A stretch of 64,000 bases of DNA from contig JAGPYM010000003.1 in NCBI GenBank assembly GCA_020736575.1, forward strand, positions 2,728,001 through 2,792,000, read 5' to 3'. The notes under the pieces are model-generated. The model was not told the DNA's origin. It did no database searches and was given only the letters and a program-made list of their open reading frames with translations. Source of the DNA: Thelonectria olida. Lineage: Eukaryota; Ascomycota; Sordariomycetes; Hypocreales; Nectriaceae. Positions 23,832 to 34,789 of the stretch are shown piece after piece. Every line of letters begins with the position of its first letter. Within the stretch, counting starts at the first letter, position 1. The translations under genes and the position numbers were made by a program.

Positions 23832-24271
23832 CTAGAAGTTCACTGGAGTCCCCGACGTCGTTGCCGTGTTGGAGGTCGGACTCACGGTAGTCGTCAAAGT
23901 GGTGTTCGTTGTCCTCGGCGGCGGCGGCGGCGGCGGTGGAGGTTTGCGACAGACGCCCGACACACACCTCCAGCCTTGATCGCAGCAGCTTTTGCCGCAG
24001 CATGTCTTCTCTGTTTTACAAATTGGTTAGATTGCCAGAACTTGCCAAAGCACAGGCTATGTATCGACATACTAGGTGGACAGGTGTGATGATCACCGCC
24101 CCTTATCCCTCCGGCCGAGGTCTTTGAACAACACGTATGGCCTGCAGGCATTGGAAAGCAATGACCCCGGTATCGACAAGTCCCAGCTGGACAGTCACGG
24201 CTGGAGCCATTGGGGTCGCTGAGAGCAGAGCCGAAGAGAAGATATGGAGTCAAGAGGAGGAATAGACGCAT
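23832..24271 (-). CDS. Small secreted cysteine-rich protein with polyproline and Thr-rich tail
   Basis: Two exons, 24271-24073 and 24010-23832, give 125 aa; the 61-nt intron (GTATGT..ACAG) joins in frame. The intron matters: only the spliced frame gives KTCCGKSCCDQGWRC then VSGVCRK. Residues about 1-18 are a signal peptide. The mature protein has an N-terminal Cys group (DCPAGTC, HCFPMPAGHTCC, HTCPP), the CCxxxCC cluster after the junction, a run of seven prolines and a Thr/Ser-rich end (TTLTTTVSPTSNTATTSG). This is the profile of an apoplastic effector or cell-wall-bound protein; a chitin-binding-like Cys spacing is possible but not shown. No known family recognised. A TATATAAG box sits 86 bp upstream. 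The neighbouring minus-strand gene also encodes a Thr-rich surface protein. Confidence 0.78.
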
Positions 24272-24356
24272 GGTGAAGCTGCTGAATTTGTCAAGTGTGT
24301 CTGTTTGGGTTTATCAGATCGGCAGTTTGGAAGGCTGGCCTCCCATCTTATATAGA

Positions 24357-24364
24357 CGGCGGCT
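24357..24364 (-). promoter_or_regulatory. TATA box of the cysteine-rich gene
   Basis: TATATAAG on the minus strand, about 86 bp upstream of the ATG at 24271. Confidence 0.5.
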
Positions 24365-24932
24365 GTATGCCCAGTTTCCAAACCAAACAGTGTCAGTTTG
24401 AAACCCAGCTTCCAGCCGTTTAGTCCCACATGCAGATTGGAACAAGGTGACAGTTGGTCTGGAGCTGGGTCAGTGAGACGATGCGTCAAGCTGAGCAAAA
24501 ACCTTCCCAGGTGGAGCGTGCAACTCTGGATGTGATGTGCACCTTGGCAAAGTCAATACCTCGATTCGGACGTGACACACTCTGGGGTATTACGAGAAGC
24601 CTCTTTAGGTTTTTCAGGAAACCTGCAGTTCGCCTAATCACCCCAGGTTGCTACACGGGAAGGGTTCCCAGCTCGTCAATTTCAATTAGTGGCTTGCGAA
24701 TTGAGTTGGCATCGATACATAGGTAGCTAGCTGAGAGGTGTCGTAGAATTGACTCCGAGTGACATCTCCTTCTCGCTTGTTGCCCGCCTCAACGCACAGT
24801 AACCATCTATCCAATCACCTCTGAATTTAATCGAGCTTGAGGAGTTGAGTGTCTCAATTTTGTCTGATCGTACCAATAGAAAAGTCACTCGTCTTTGATC
24901 CGTTTCGGCTATTACGTTATCGTCTCCAGACT
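24365..24932. other. Intergenic stretch, no gene supported
   Basis: About 570 bp between two minus-strand genes; no coding signal. Confidence 0.5.
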
Positions 24933-25695
24933 CTACCGACAACACTTCCAAATCGTCGCAATGAAAGTAGGAACGCCTATACCAATTCCCACTCCAAGCG
25001 CAATCCTATCCGACAGATTCATACCGGACGAGGATCGCTTCTTTTCTCCGTTTTCACTCGTACTGCTCGGCGTATCAGCCGAGGCGGTGTCGGTAGGGAG
25101 GTCTGGAGTATCAACGTTAGCCCATCTAGATCGTTCGGTGGATGAACAGGATCAAAGTGCGGGAGATCCCTACCTTGAATTGTCGACTGAGCAGTTACCA
25201 CAACCACATATGTGGTCATTGAATCCTCAACGACTATTGTGCTCGTTACATCTGACACGGTCAGGACTGCTGCAACGTAGGCACTACCCAACTGCTGCTA
25301 TATGTCTTACCTTGTACGATGTTGGTTGAACCACCTTCTGGGATTTCTGTGACGGGGCTGGTGGCCGTGGCCGTGCTAATCGGATCGTCTTCTGCCGTGG
25401 TTACCGGCAGCGTTGATGCGCATCTGCATCCTTCAGTGTTCGTGACCACGAAGGTTGGGCCGTCCTCTTCAGCGTCTGTGGCCGTGAAAGTCGCGCCGTC
25501 GCCCTCAATGGCCGTGGCAGTAATAGTTGGACCGTCGTCCTCAATTACCGTAACCGAGGCAGTGACCCAAACTTCAGCTGGAATTGAGGCTGTCACAATC
25601 GGCGCAGCAGGAATGTTTTCAATAGGATGAGCTGAATTGCGTAGCGAAATGCCAAGGAGAGCCAAGACCAGGAAGTTTCGATTTTTAAAGTGCAT
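24933..25695 (-). CDS. Thr/Val-rich surface protein with one C-terminal TM helix
   Basis: Three exons, 25695-25311, 25269-25174 and 25102-24933, give 216 aa. The ATG at 25695 is the first in the frame and starts a signal peptide (FLVLALLGISL core). The ectodomain has loosely repeated units (VTVIEDDGPTITATAIEGDG, ATDAEEDGPTFVVT), a CRC motif and many Thr residues. Exon 2 encodes a beta-rich VLTVSDVTSTIVVEDS segment. Exon 3 encodes a Ser-rich stalk, then SDRIALGVGIGIGVPTFI leading to a short IWKCCR end, a TM segment seen at the C terminus of many ascomycete surface proteins. The intron 1 acceptor is a tandem CAG-CAG, so two isoforms differing by one residue are possible. Function unknown. Confidence 0.75.
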
Positions 25696-27070
25696 AACGC
25701 AAGACCCTTTTTTCAAGGTCTAGAATAGGTCAAATTCAGGTGAGAATATCGAGGAGAGTTAACTAGCATCGCATTTCAATGTTGCACCGTGATGAGGTTT
25801 GGGCGTCATGAGAAGCCGTGCTAGATAGGCAGAAGTTGATTGCAACTCGGCGGGTATCGCAAAAGTTGCTTCGAATCAGGTACAAGGCCTTAAATAAGCT
25901 GCCCTTCGCAGTGCCAACAATTTCAAGGCGACTGAGCTGAAGTAGTGCCCCAAAGTGCATATCCGGGATGCGGAGGCCTAGGTAGGGCTGACTTGAAGTG
26001 CGTCTACATCCCCAGGTAAGCCACTGAGGGTCTAGAATCAATGATTTGCTGCCTCGGCCGAGGCTGAAATGGTCACAACGTGGCGGGTGGTCCTTTCAAA
26101 AGGGCAGGGCAATCCATTCTTGGTCATAGTCTCAGACATGGCAGCATTTTCTGCCACGAGATAGGTAACTACTTCCCAGCCACTGGGATAAGCATAATAG
26201 CCTCCCTTTCAAGGGCCTAGGACTGGAGTACTTGGCAGGAGGTCTTGTATCCCTTGCGTTCTGTCGGTGACATCCGGATCCCATCTCGCATTATTGAGGA
26301 GCAACGTCCACATGACCCTGGCATTCCTGATCCAGTCCCAAGATTTGTTCAAGGAATATTTTATCATGACTTGAGCAAATCCCCCAAGATTGATGATGTA
26401 TCCGAGTATTGGTTTAGATATTCGCCTGGGAGACAGCTGAGAAGCCCAGGCTACAGCATAACGTAAAGAGCAGCATCCGCCTCACGCCAAATAGGCACGG
26501 CGACGCCACCAACAGCGGCACCAACAGTGGGCTTTTATGTGTTCCGAGGGAGGACAAAGTACAAGCTGAGACATGTGACGTGGGAAGTAATTTAATTCAC
26601 TTTCTTGATATTCGCATATGCGGAATGGGAGCTGATCTGCGTAGAGCAGTCGGGTCTTAACTTGATAGGTAATTCAGGTTGAAACTGCGGTGAAGCTCCC
26701 AGCCCCCTCTGCATCGGTTTGAGGCTGATGTCCTTGATTTTACTGCGCCATGGGCTACGCAATTGGGTGTCCTGCCGCCGGCAGACGATATTCAGCCCGC
26801 ATGTACTGCGCCCAAGTCAATCCAAAATCCGTCTTCTTCTTGCTCCCGCCAAATCCCTAGCATACTACTGACTTGAAGAGAATAGGGAAAGAACGAAAAA
26901 AGGCTCTATTAGAACAGACCTTGTGTCGTAGACTAGACCGCGAACCGTCAACGTCACAGGTAGAGACTGATGCGTGGTTGGATGGCCTTGGTGATTTTGA
27001 CATGAAGTGGCACGCCCTCTCAACTGCCAGATGGAAATGACGAAGTATAAAAGCTTCTGCACGAAACCAT
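25696..27070. other. Intergenic stretch, no gene supported
   Basis: About 1.4 kb. Frames are short and lack domain-like sequence. The segment 27020-27070 would be read as the C terminus of the Erg28-like protein if its TGA were not a stop. Confidence 0.45.
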
Positions 27071-27489
27071 TCAAACGATGGCCAAACCTGCCGTCACGAA
27101 CGGAAACAAGGCCTCCTTCGTCCTCACCGTACCGTAAACAAAGCGCTCAGGAACGTAGAGCCCGAGGACCCCGACGAATGTCAGAATTGCCAAGTCGTAT
27201 AGTTGGGCATTGCGAATGTGATAGGCTGCATAAAGCCGGATCAGGGACGTGTAGACGTTTTTGACTCCATATACGCGTGCCGTCAAGCCATGCGGAGGCG
27301 GCGCGGCAACACCTTGGAAGCTGACAAGGGCCGTTGGGGCCGATGAGAGGTAGCAGACAACGCTGTGGATGATTGCGGAACCGCCGGCCTACTGTGTGTT
27401 AGTTGGGGTCCTTAACTAAAGAATTGAATGCGTACGTAGAGGAGGAAGTATGGGAGATATCCTCCTTCGCTCGGCGGGAGAGACAACAT
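27071..27489 (-). CDS. Divergent Erg28-like membrane protein, apparently cut short by a TGA
   Basis: Two exons, 27489-27436 and 27388-27071, give 123 aa. The N terminus (EGGYLPYFLLY), the ARVYG after the first loop, the LIRLYAAYHIRNAQLYDLAI helix and ERFVYGTVRT match the layout of Erg28, the ER scaffold of the C4-demethylation complex in ergosterol synthesis, from memory of the family. The frame meets TGA at 27071-27073, where Erg28 proteins usually have Trp in the last helix (WM...FY); the bases after it still encode MVSCRSFYTSS before the next stop at 27020-27022. One G-to-A change (TGG to TGA) would explain this. Loop lengths and several residues differ from the canonical protein, so this may be a decaying second copy. 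The TAG acceptor of the intron could also be read 3 nt earlier. Confidence 0.55.
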
Positions 27490-28752
27490 GATGGTGGTGA
27501 GCTGAGACGCGATGGACCAAACTCCAGTCAATGGTGAGATGACATCACAGAATTCGAAGCCATGCGACAGCTGTCTCAGGCGGACTAAAAAAATCGCGAC
27601 CCGAAGCCGTTTCTGAATGCCTTCGCCCTGCAAGACAAGGGCATCCGTCAAAGCCGGCCCATTGTTTGCTCACCACGCTCCAACAGCAACGACCCTTGCG
27701 CACGACTTACAAAGCAAAGAGGTTTTCTTCAGCAAGCGTGCATGCATGGCACTCTACAGAGTAAACCTCTCTGCCAGTACATCATTGGACATGATACGAA
27801 GTGCACGCGTGGGCGAAATTACAATGCCTCTCGGAATAGTCCCACCCGCGCCAGCGAGAGCCGGAAGCACAATTGAGACTCTGGAAGTAACAACACTGGC
27901 AGTCAGCCCTAGGCTACTTTAGAGTCGGGTCCCATCGAGTCTGGGCTGATCAAACCATCCACACGTCCCTTGTCGTTGGAAACCAGGTTGGTTTGCCAAC
28001 AGGAGCCAGCGCCGCGTTGACCTCATCCTTCCCAGGGCTAACTTTTGACGGATGCCATTCGCTTACACCAAAGCCCAGTTGGTCAAACTGGATACTTTGG
28101 GGGCTGCGGTTCCCGCTTCCAGGGCTACGCGGACGCTGACAAGTGGAGGGTGGACTGGGGAACGGCTACGGTAACCACATCACCCTGCTCGCTCGATACA
28201 AGGAAATCAGGGAATCAGGACTATGTCGGGCAATATGTATTCTCCGGTTGCACCAGTTGCTTCAACGTCATTGCTCTCAACCCTAGCTGGGCCTCTCATT
28301 CTATTGTGAGTCTCGTCTCTGCGTGACTAGGCAGAGTTGGTCCAGTCTGGTCACCAACAAATCCTTCCTTCAAACTACCACCTTTTTGTCGGGATTGAGC
28401 CAGTCAGTGCCACGTACGCAATAGAACTCCAAGAGCCCAGGACCAGGTAACAGAATCCTTCAGCAAGGGTCAAGTCTCCATCCCGTCTCATAATCCCACT
28501 AGTATCCCGGACAAGAAGCCTGCATTGTCCCAAATTTCTGCAACTAGTTGGTCGATACCCGTGGCCTGGCCCCCAATCCAGTTTTCGCTGCAAGGTTGAG
28601 GAGGCACAGTATTGCACCAATGATACCCATGATGAGACAGCAGGAGCTCCTTGATATAACGGAAGCGTCCGTCGACCCTCGATCGTCCATATTTTGGACC
28701 TCAATCTCATTTCACTCAGAGGGTACGGCCTCTTGTGTCCATTGTCTGGAGG
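27490..28752. other. Intergenic stretch, no gene supported
   Basis: About 1.26 kb. A plus-strand frame near 28045-28326 begins without ATG after an in-frame stop and shows no family signal. The right end is the promoter of the kelch gene. Confidence 0.45.
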
Positions 28753-30775
28753 ATGAAGATGCATGCAACGGCTTTCTTGCTGGCCTCGCTGGCGTCTCAG
28801 CTGGCTGTCACTGCAGCCAAGGATGAATCCTCGTCCGAGCTTGTAAGTCGAGACGTTAATTCTTCAGACCTGGACTCGGCTCTTTATCGCCGACGAGGTC
28901 TACATTCCAGTGAGTAATGGATTGTTCCTTTCTCTAACACAGATCTAAAATGCTCACCATCTACAGTGGTTGTTCTAGGTGACTACCTCTATATTGAAGG
29001 AGGAGAAATATCTTCATACATCGATGGAAACATGACTACGAACGACCCGTCCATTGCCAGTACGTCCTCCGTTATTTAATTCCTTGCGACTTGCTTTACT
29101 AATAGACGTAGTCAACACGACTCTCTCAATACCCTTAAACAAGTCATGGACCAATGCAACGGTTACCTTCTCCGAAACCGAAAAAGAGGAGCCATTGCCG
29201 GGAAACAACTTGGGGCTTTGGGTAAACGCCAAGGGCTCGACCATGTATAGATGGGGTGGTGATGGATGGTCAGGCACGACAGAGCTAGCCGCCGACGTTC
29301 ACATTTGGGCCTTTGAAGCAGACGGCGAAGGAAGCGGGTCATGGTCAATCATCAAGGATACCTTTGACGACATCAAAAGCGCGGCAAGCGGAGGCGTCGC
29401 ATCATGCGGCAACACAGGCTTCTACGTGGGTGGTTATGGAAGCAACGCGGCCGACAAGCGACTCGAGGACACCATCTTTCCCGACCGCGTTCCACTCCCC
29501 GGCCTCATCACATACAACATGAGCGAGAACACCTGGACCAACGAGTCAACAGTGGCAATGAGCCCTCCCTATGGCACGTTCAACTCAGGCGAGGCCATTT
29601 GCATCAGTGGCTTTGGGAGCGACGACCTCGTCTTTACTCTGAGCGGAGACACGTCAGGTCGAGCCTCGGCCGTGAGAGAGGACTCGACGCTGATTGGGTT
29701 CAGCAACATCACCTTCTACGACACGGTGCAGAAGAAGTGGTACTCACAGGAAGCAGGGGGTGATATTCCGAAGGCCCGTGAGGAGTTTTGTTCCGTGGGC
29801 GTTGCGGGCAACGGGACTTACGACATGTAAGTGACAACTGGTGCCTTTGCATCCTTACGCGATCAATGAGCTCACAGTTGAAACAGTTACATCTACGGCG
29901 GAGAAGATCGAACAACCGGCACGCGCAGCGACATCGCCGTCCTGTCCCTGCCCGGCTTCCAGTGGTTCAGCGTCAACGTCACGTCGCCCGAGCGATTGCG
30001 GCATGCGTGCGCTCTCGTCGGCAAGAGCCAGATGCTCTCCCTGGGCGGCTTGACGGCCGAGTGGGACTGGGCAGACTCTGACACCTGGGCTCAAGCCCTT
30101 GGCATCTTTGACCTGAACACTTGGGAGTGGAGTGACAAGTACGACGCCGACGCCGATGCATATGAGACTCCGGATGCCATCGTTGAATGGTACGAGGCTG
30201 GGTAAGGGCACCTATCTCCATGTTTGAACTGCATTTTCTTTGCTAACACGCGACTAGAGGAATGGGCGACATTACTTGGAGTCAGGATGATGTGAAAACA
30301 ATGTTTGCCAGCTGTGAGTCCCCGATCCCCCATCAGCCCTGCTCTTAGAAACTCTTAACTGACAAACGTAGCTTCCAATTGGCCCAAGGCATCATCTGGC
30401 AAATCAAATTCCAAGTCTGATTCGGATTCTAACTCGGATTCCAACTCCGACTCGGGTTCCGACTCTTCCAAGGAATCCGACTCTGGCTCAAAGTCCAACA
30501 CCGGTGCCATCGCGGGCGGCGTAGTCGGAGGCGTCGCAGCAGTTGCCATCGCCGCCGCCGCATTCTTCCTCTGGCGACGAAAGCGCAGAGCTGGCATGAA
30601 GGCGGTGCCGACAGAAGAGCTCGACTCCAAGACGGTTCCACCAGTTGAGAAGAAGCCTGAGCCAGCTCATGAGCTATCGCACGACGGACAGATCCCACTG
30701 GAGCTTCCCGACGGTACCGAAAACAAGGAGAAAAAGTCTCCCAAGCCATCTGACACGTTTGAACTGCCCGGATAG
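28753..30775 (+). CDS. Kelch-type beta-propeller surface protein with C-terminal TM helix
   Basis: Six exons, 28753-28909, 28967-29059, 29106-29826, 29887-30201, 30258-30313 and 30372-30775, give 581 aa in a continuous frame. A signal peptide follows the Met pair (ATG 28753 or 28759). Propeller blades can be seen as GDYLYIEGGE, STMYRWGGDGW, GFYVGGYGS, LITYNMSENTWTNES, YIYGGEDRTT, RLRHACALVGKSQMLSLGG and GIFDLNTWEWS, the usual mix of GG doublets and aromatic strand ends. After the propeller come an SD/SN-rich stalk, a TM helix (AIAGGVVGGVAAVAIAAAAF) at about 490-510, an RRKRR stop-transfer and a cytoplasmic tail of about 65 residues ending DTFELPG. Related fungal proteins are plasma-membrane kelch proteins of unknown role, perhaps wall sensors or adhesion proteins. 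Confidence 0.88.
30411..30485 (+). repeat. Ser-Asp/Ser-Asn coding repeat in the kelch protein stalk
   Basis: A run of TC(C/T)-GA(T/C) and related codons gives alternating Ser and Asp/Asn. It is a flexible acidic spacer between propeller and membrane and is prone to length change by slippage. Confidence 0.7.
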
Positions 30776-31267
30776 CACGAACCGAGGTCTAGAAGGAGGT
30801 CACGAGGTTGGCGTAATTTTCAGCATTTCAAGATACAAGTTATCAACACGAGACAGGGCGAAGTAAAGACATCTTGAGTGGTATATGGGCTCGTGGGTTA
30901 CATTCTGCTAGTGTTAGCTAAAGTATATGTTATACGTTAATGGCTGAAGGGCCATGGCCCAGTGCTCTCATCTTTGAAGACATCAAACACCCAGCAATTT
31001 GCATGCTACATGGCAGTCATGTCCCAGATTTATGAATTGGATAGTCTACAGATAGATAGAAACTTGAAAACTTCAGGACTCAGTAATCAACGTCTTTTCA
31101 CCAGCCCGTTCTCTCAACAATCTTGTACACTCTACAACCCCTCTTCAATGCTCATCTTTCCCTGCGTCTGTTGGACTCCCATCCCGGATCCTAGGTAGCG
31201 ACGTTATCAAAACCTCGATCCTAACCTCGATCCTAAACCCCTCATATCATTCCTTCACATCTCCAGA
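30776..31267. other. Convergent 3' flanks of the kelch and dioxygenase genes
   Basis: About 490 bp between converging genes, AT-rich, no gene recognised. Confidence 0.5.
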
Positions 31268-32408
31268 TCACGCAGACGTGCTCGAGCTGGTAGTCTGCAC
31301 GTACTTCGTAGAGTCGAGACTAACAGTGGGGAGCCAACCCTGGGGGTTGACGTCCTCGCCAGTCGTGTCAATTCCTGCTGCCGAAGCGTTGACTCCAATT
31401 GTGATCTAGACGTTATTAGTATTATTCCAGTAACACTGATGGAACCAGTACTCACATAGCCCACCAACCCATCCGTGATGCTGTCTCCAAGCTGGCTAAC
31501 ACTGATCACGGCGCTGTATCCATCCGCGCTCGCCGACGAGTACAGCTTATCCTCGCTGTTGGTCGTGCGGTTCAACGTCGACAGATGCGCCGAGTAGGGG
31601 CTGTTCGCGTAGACGCTGTTGAGGAGGTCCTCTTCGAAGAACAGCTGGCCAATGTGCTGGACCTTGCTTTGCGAGTAAAAGGTTCCGTTGGTGATGTTTG
31701 TCTGCGCCGTAACGTGAATGTGAGTCGTGCGGGTGACGTAGTAGCCGGGGAACTTGGTCAGAAACTCGACCATGCCTTCCGAGTCGGTGACCTGGATTCC
31801 GCGCAGGAATGTCTCGTTGTCGGTGGTTCCGTCAGCCTTCTTAGTCCAGCCGTCCAAAAGCTCCGAGGAATCAGGGTCGATGCCGGTGAAAGAGGAGTAG
31901 GAACCGGTAGCATTGCACATCCAGATAGTGAGAGCAGTACCCTCAAGAGGCTCGCAAGTCTCAGTGTCGATGACACCGATGTCTAGGTAAAAGTCGATAC
32001 CCTTTTGGGTTTCCCGGAGATCGGTACGAACCATCTCTCCATCAACACTATAGGCCATTAGACAATGTTCAAGCGTGTCGTACTTCTCTTGACTTACCCA
32101 TATGGACCCCAAATAGTGTCGGGAGCCAGAACACAGGTATCATTCTGGATGGTCGTGTAGTGAAGAGAACGAGGGTCGATGGCACTGTCAGCAGCGAAAT
32201 GCCCATTCTCAGCTCGGCGAGCATGCAGTCGGCTGGCTCGTTTCTCGAGGATCTCTGCCTTTCGCTTCTCAATTGCGGCAGCACATTTGTTCGTGCTGCG
32301 GCCAATCAACTTGGCCTCCCTCTTGACGTGCTCTTCAGTGAGTCGTTCGGGATGGGCGACGACGCCGGCCACTGAGGCGGCAAGAATGGCAAAGCTGCTG
32401 AACTTCAT
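31268..32408 (-). CDS. Secreted intradiol ring-cleavage dioxygenase-like protein
   Basis: Three exons, 32408-32098, 32047-31456 and 31405-31268, give 346 aa. Residues 1-18 are a signal peptide (MKFSSFAILAASVAGVVA). About 20-70 is a Lys/Arg/Glu-rich segment. The catalytic fold starts near TCVLAPDTIWGPYG and continues through DLRETQKGIDFYLDIGVID, CEPLEGTALTIWMCNATGSYS, GIQVTDSEGMVEFLTKFPGYY and THIHV. The non-haem Fe(III) ligands of this family are two Tyr and two His; the Tyr of WGPYG or GYY and the HIH pair are the visible candidates. Related enzymes are extracellular catechol-cleaving proteins of ascomycetes, with a role in aromatic detoxification or lignin-derived phenol use. The last exon adds a Ser/Thr-rich tail. 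A TATATAAG box lies about 95 bp upstream. Confidence 0.9.
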
Positions 32409-32502
32409 GTTGGGAACTGATTGGAGGTATCAGTTGAGTTAGGAAGTGAGATTGGAGGTGAGTGTTCTTCGGTATCATCATTTACAAAAGGTAGCAATAC
32501 CG

Positions 32503-32510
32503 CTTATATA
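32503..32510 (-). promoter_or_regulatory. TATA box of the dioxygenase gene
   Basis: TATATAAG on the minus strand, about 95 bp upstream of the ATG at 32408. Confidence 0.5.
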
Positions 32511-33727
32511 GTACTCCAAGGCTGATGTTGACATAGGCTTGGACCTAGGCGTTTACAACTCCTACGATGCCTCACACATGGCTGGCGTAATTCCCAATTG
32601 CTTCATCCCCACTGGCTGACGTCCTCTATTGCAAGCTCCGGAAGGTGGGAGGAGGACCGACCCGAACAACGGAAGCGTCCTCCTTGTTGTCAACAGGGAG
32701 GGCCATGCTGAGTGGCCACTATTGCGTGTCGAATAGGAAGCCATCTTGGCATCGGCAACGTCAAGATTCGGAGATTTCTCCTATCTGAAAGCCACAGAAA
32801 TAGTCACTATAGGCAAGGAAGCCTCGCTACGAATTTACGTCTTCCTCTTGATTTGAGAAGACTGGACTCGTCACCTCACAGAAGATGAAACTAAGTCCCT
32901 ATGTAGGCATTGAAGCTGAGCCCCACGGCCTGCGGAAGCACGAACGGTAAATGCGACCTTGAACCACTTTCAATGAAACCGGAGCTGACGTAGCGTGCGC
33001 ATGGCGTAAATCGTTGCAATCTTCCAGAACAAGTCTCTGCAAACACGTGTGTCATTGAGGCTAGGTGAATAGACTAAGTCATGCAGATGCGTCCTCCTAT
33101 AGAAGTTCCAATTGGAGGATAAAACTCATATGCAACGAGCTCCCTTAGAGTACCAAGTAAGCCTAGAAAGGCAGATTGAATCATGCCTTGTGCGAAGCGG
33201 AAACATCAAGCCTAACTCAATCTCCGCCGAACATCCATGCCCTCGTCGTCTCGCACCAATCCGACGATCTCAATTTGTAAACTACGTGGCAAGCACGGTC
33301 TGTGAAATAGGCGAAACGGCCCACGAGAAATCGGAGCTGGCCGGTCCCTATCATGTTTGTTTCTGAAGAATTGACTACCTCGTAATGATGTAGCATTTGC
33401 CCCTCGCCTCGACAGCTCGAACGCGCGTCAAGCACAAACATGGAATACTTACCATCTCAGCGACTAACGAGATGGCAGATCTCGCAAAGAATAAAATCGC
33501 ATCTCTATTTGTCCAAGTCTTTATTAGCATCCTAATACTTGCTGTAAAGCTTTGCTATTGCTCTGTATGTGAAAGCAACCTACCCTGAACCTCTACCGTT
33601 AAGACTCCGGTGTCCTACTCTTCAAACCCGAATAACGCCATGCAATTCGCAATCCTGTGTATCCTTCCCGACCGATGTCTCAAAACGCCATCATGCATGC
33701 TCGCTTGTCCACAAATCTACTGCGAGA
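32511..33727. other. Intergenic stretch, no gene supported
   Basis: About 1.2 kb. Only short, composition-neutral frames. It separates the sparse, secretome-rich left half from the denser right half. Confidence 0.5.
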
Positions 33728-34789
33728 TTAAGACTTCTGTTCCTCTTTGCTGCCATACTTAGCTTTGAGTTGCTGAAGATAGGATTGCGACTGTTTGTCA
33801 CAGCTGCTGGGGCCCGAAGGGCGACAGTCAACCATTACGGCGACGAAATCGCCCTCGCGATAAGAATTGCCCTCTCCGTTGCGTCCGTAGGAGGCCATTG
33901 TACGTTGGGGGATGAGAGCGAGCTTCGACAGAATCGTGGGGTGCCATTGAACGATGTGTTCCTGCAAGGAAATTAGATACCGTCGTGTCCGTTTCTCTAT
34001 CAGAGGGCACTTACCAAGGCATGCCTTTCAGCCTTTTGGAAGTTGTAGCTTCGGTAGAGAGGATCCATCCACGTTTCAACAAAGAATTTGGCCCAATCGC
34101 CATTCCGAAGAATCAAGCTGTTCGTAACCAGTCCGCTATCATCCTGGCTGATGATGAAAGACGCATCCTGTCCTTTCAAGTGGTTGAAAGTTTTGATTAT
34201 GCTGTCGGGTGGCACAATCGAATGGTCTTTGATCATCAAGCTCTCAAGCTTCTGCGGGTCTAACACTTGGTCATCTAGGGATCGATCGAGGTCCATGATG
34301 TATGAGTTTTGGTCGAGGAACCAGATGAATTTGGCGTCGGGGTGAAGGGTGAGAGAGTGTCGTAATGCGAGGATTTTCGCCCAAGATTGAGGAGCTCCCT
34401 TCGTGTTGTAATCGAACAACTTGACTACCATGTTTTCGTAGCCTGGAGACTTCAGTCATCATGCGCTCTACCCAGGAGCCCTCTGTAAACTCACCATGCC
34501 TCTGCGCGTACTGTTCCCGGTTGTCTTTAATTGTCTGCAAGTACGCCTCCGTATACTTTGTCGTGTCCAATACCGTGAGGATCAAAACTGGCGGGCTTCC
34601 AGACGGCACATGTTCTCTGTATGGCGGTTGTGATTTTGAGCCCAAGAAAAACCACGCTCCCCCAATAACTGTTAGAAGTAGCAAGACGATCGTTCGCAAA
34701 CGGCTTGGTCGCAAGAACGGCAAGCGTGTAGATTTGGGTCGGAATGGTGGGGGATCTGAGCGCTTGCGAGGCGGATAGGCGAAGTGCAT
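33728..34789 (-). CDS. Golgi alpha-mannosyltransferase, GT34 (MNN10/MNN11-type)
   Basis: Three exons, 34789-34495, 34442-34015 and 33961-33728, give 318 aa. A basic N terminus precedes a signal anchor (RTIVLLLLTVIGGAWFFLGS, about 32-50), so a type II Golgi protein. The catalytic domain has VLILTVLD, NREQYAQRHGYE, GAPQSWAKILALRHSLTLHPDAKFIWFLDQN with SYIMDLDRSL after it (the metal/nucleotide-binding segment of GMA12/MNN10 proteins), DSGLVTNSLILRNGDWAKFFVETWMDPLYR, EHIVQWHP and YREGDFVAVMVDC. These are the order and spacing of GT34. In yeast the family extends the alpha-1,6-mannan backbone of N-glycans; here it probably builds the outer mannan of wall glycoproteins. Both junctions keep frame. 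Confidence 0.9.

Noticed and set aside
28045..28326. 93-codon plus-strand frame before the kelch gene
   Set aside because: Starts at TTG after an in-frame stop; no family resemblance.
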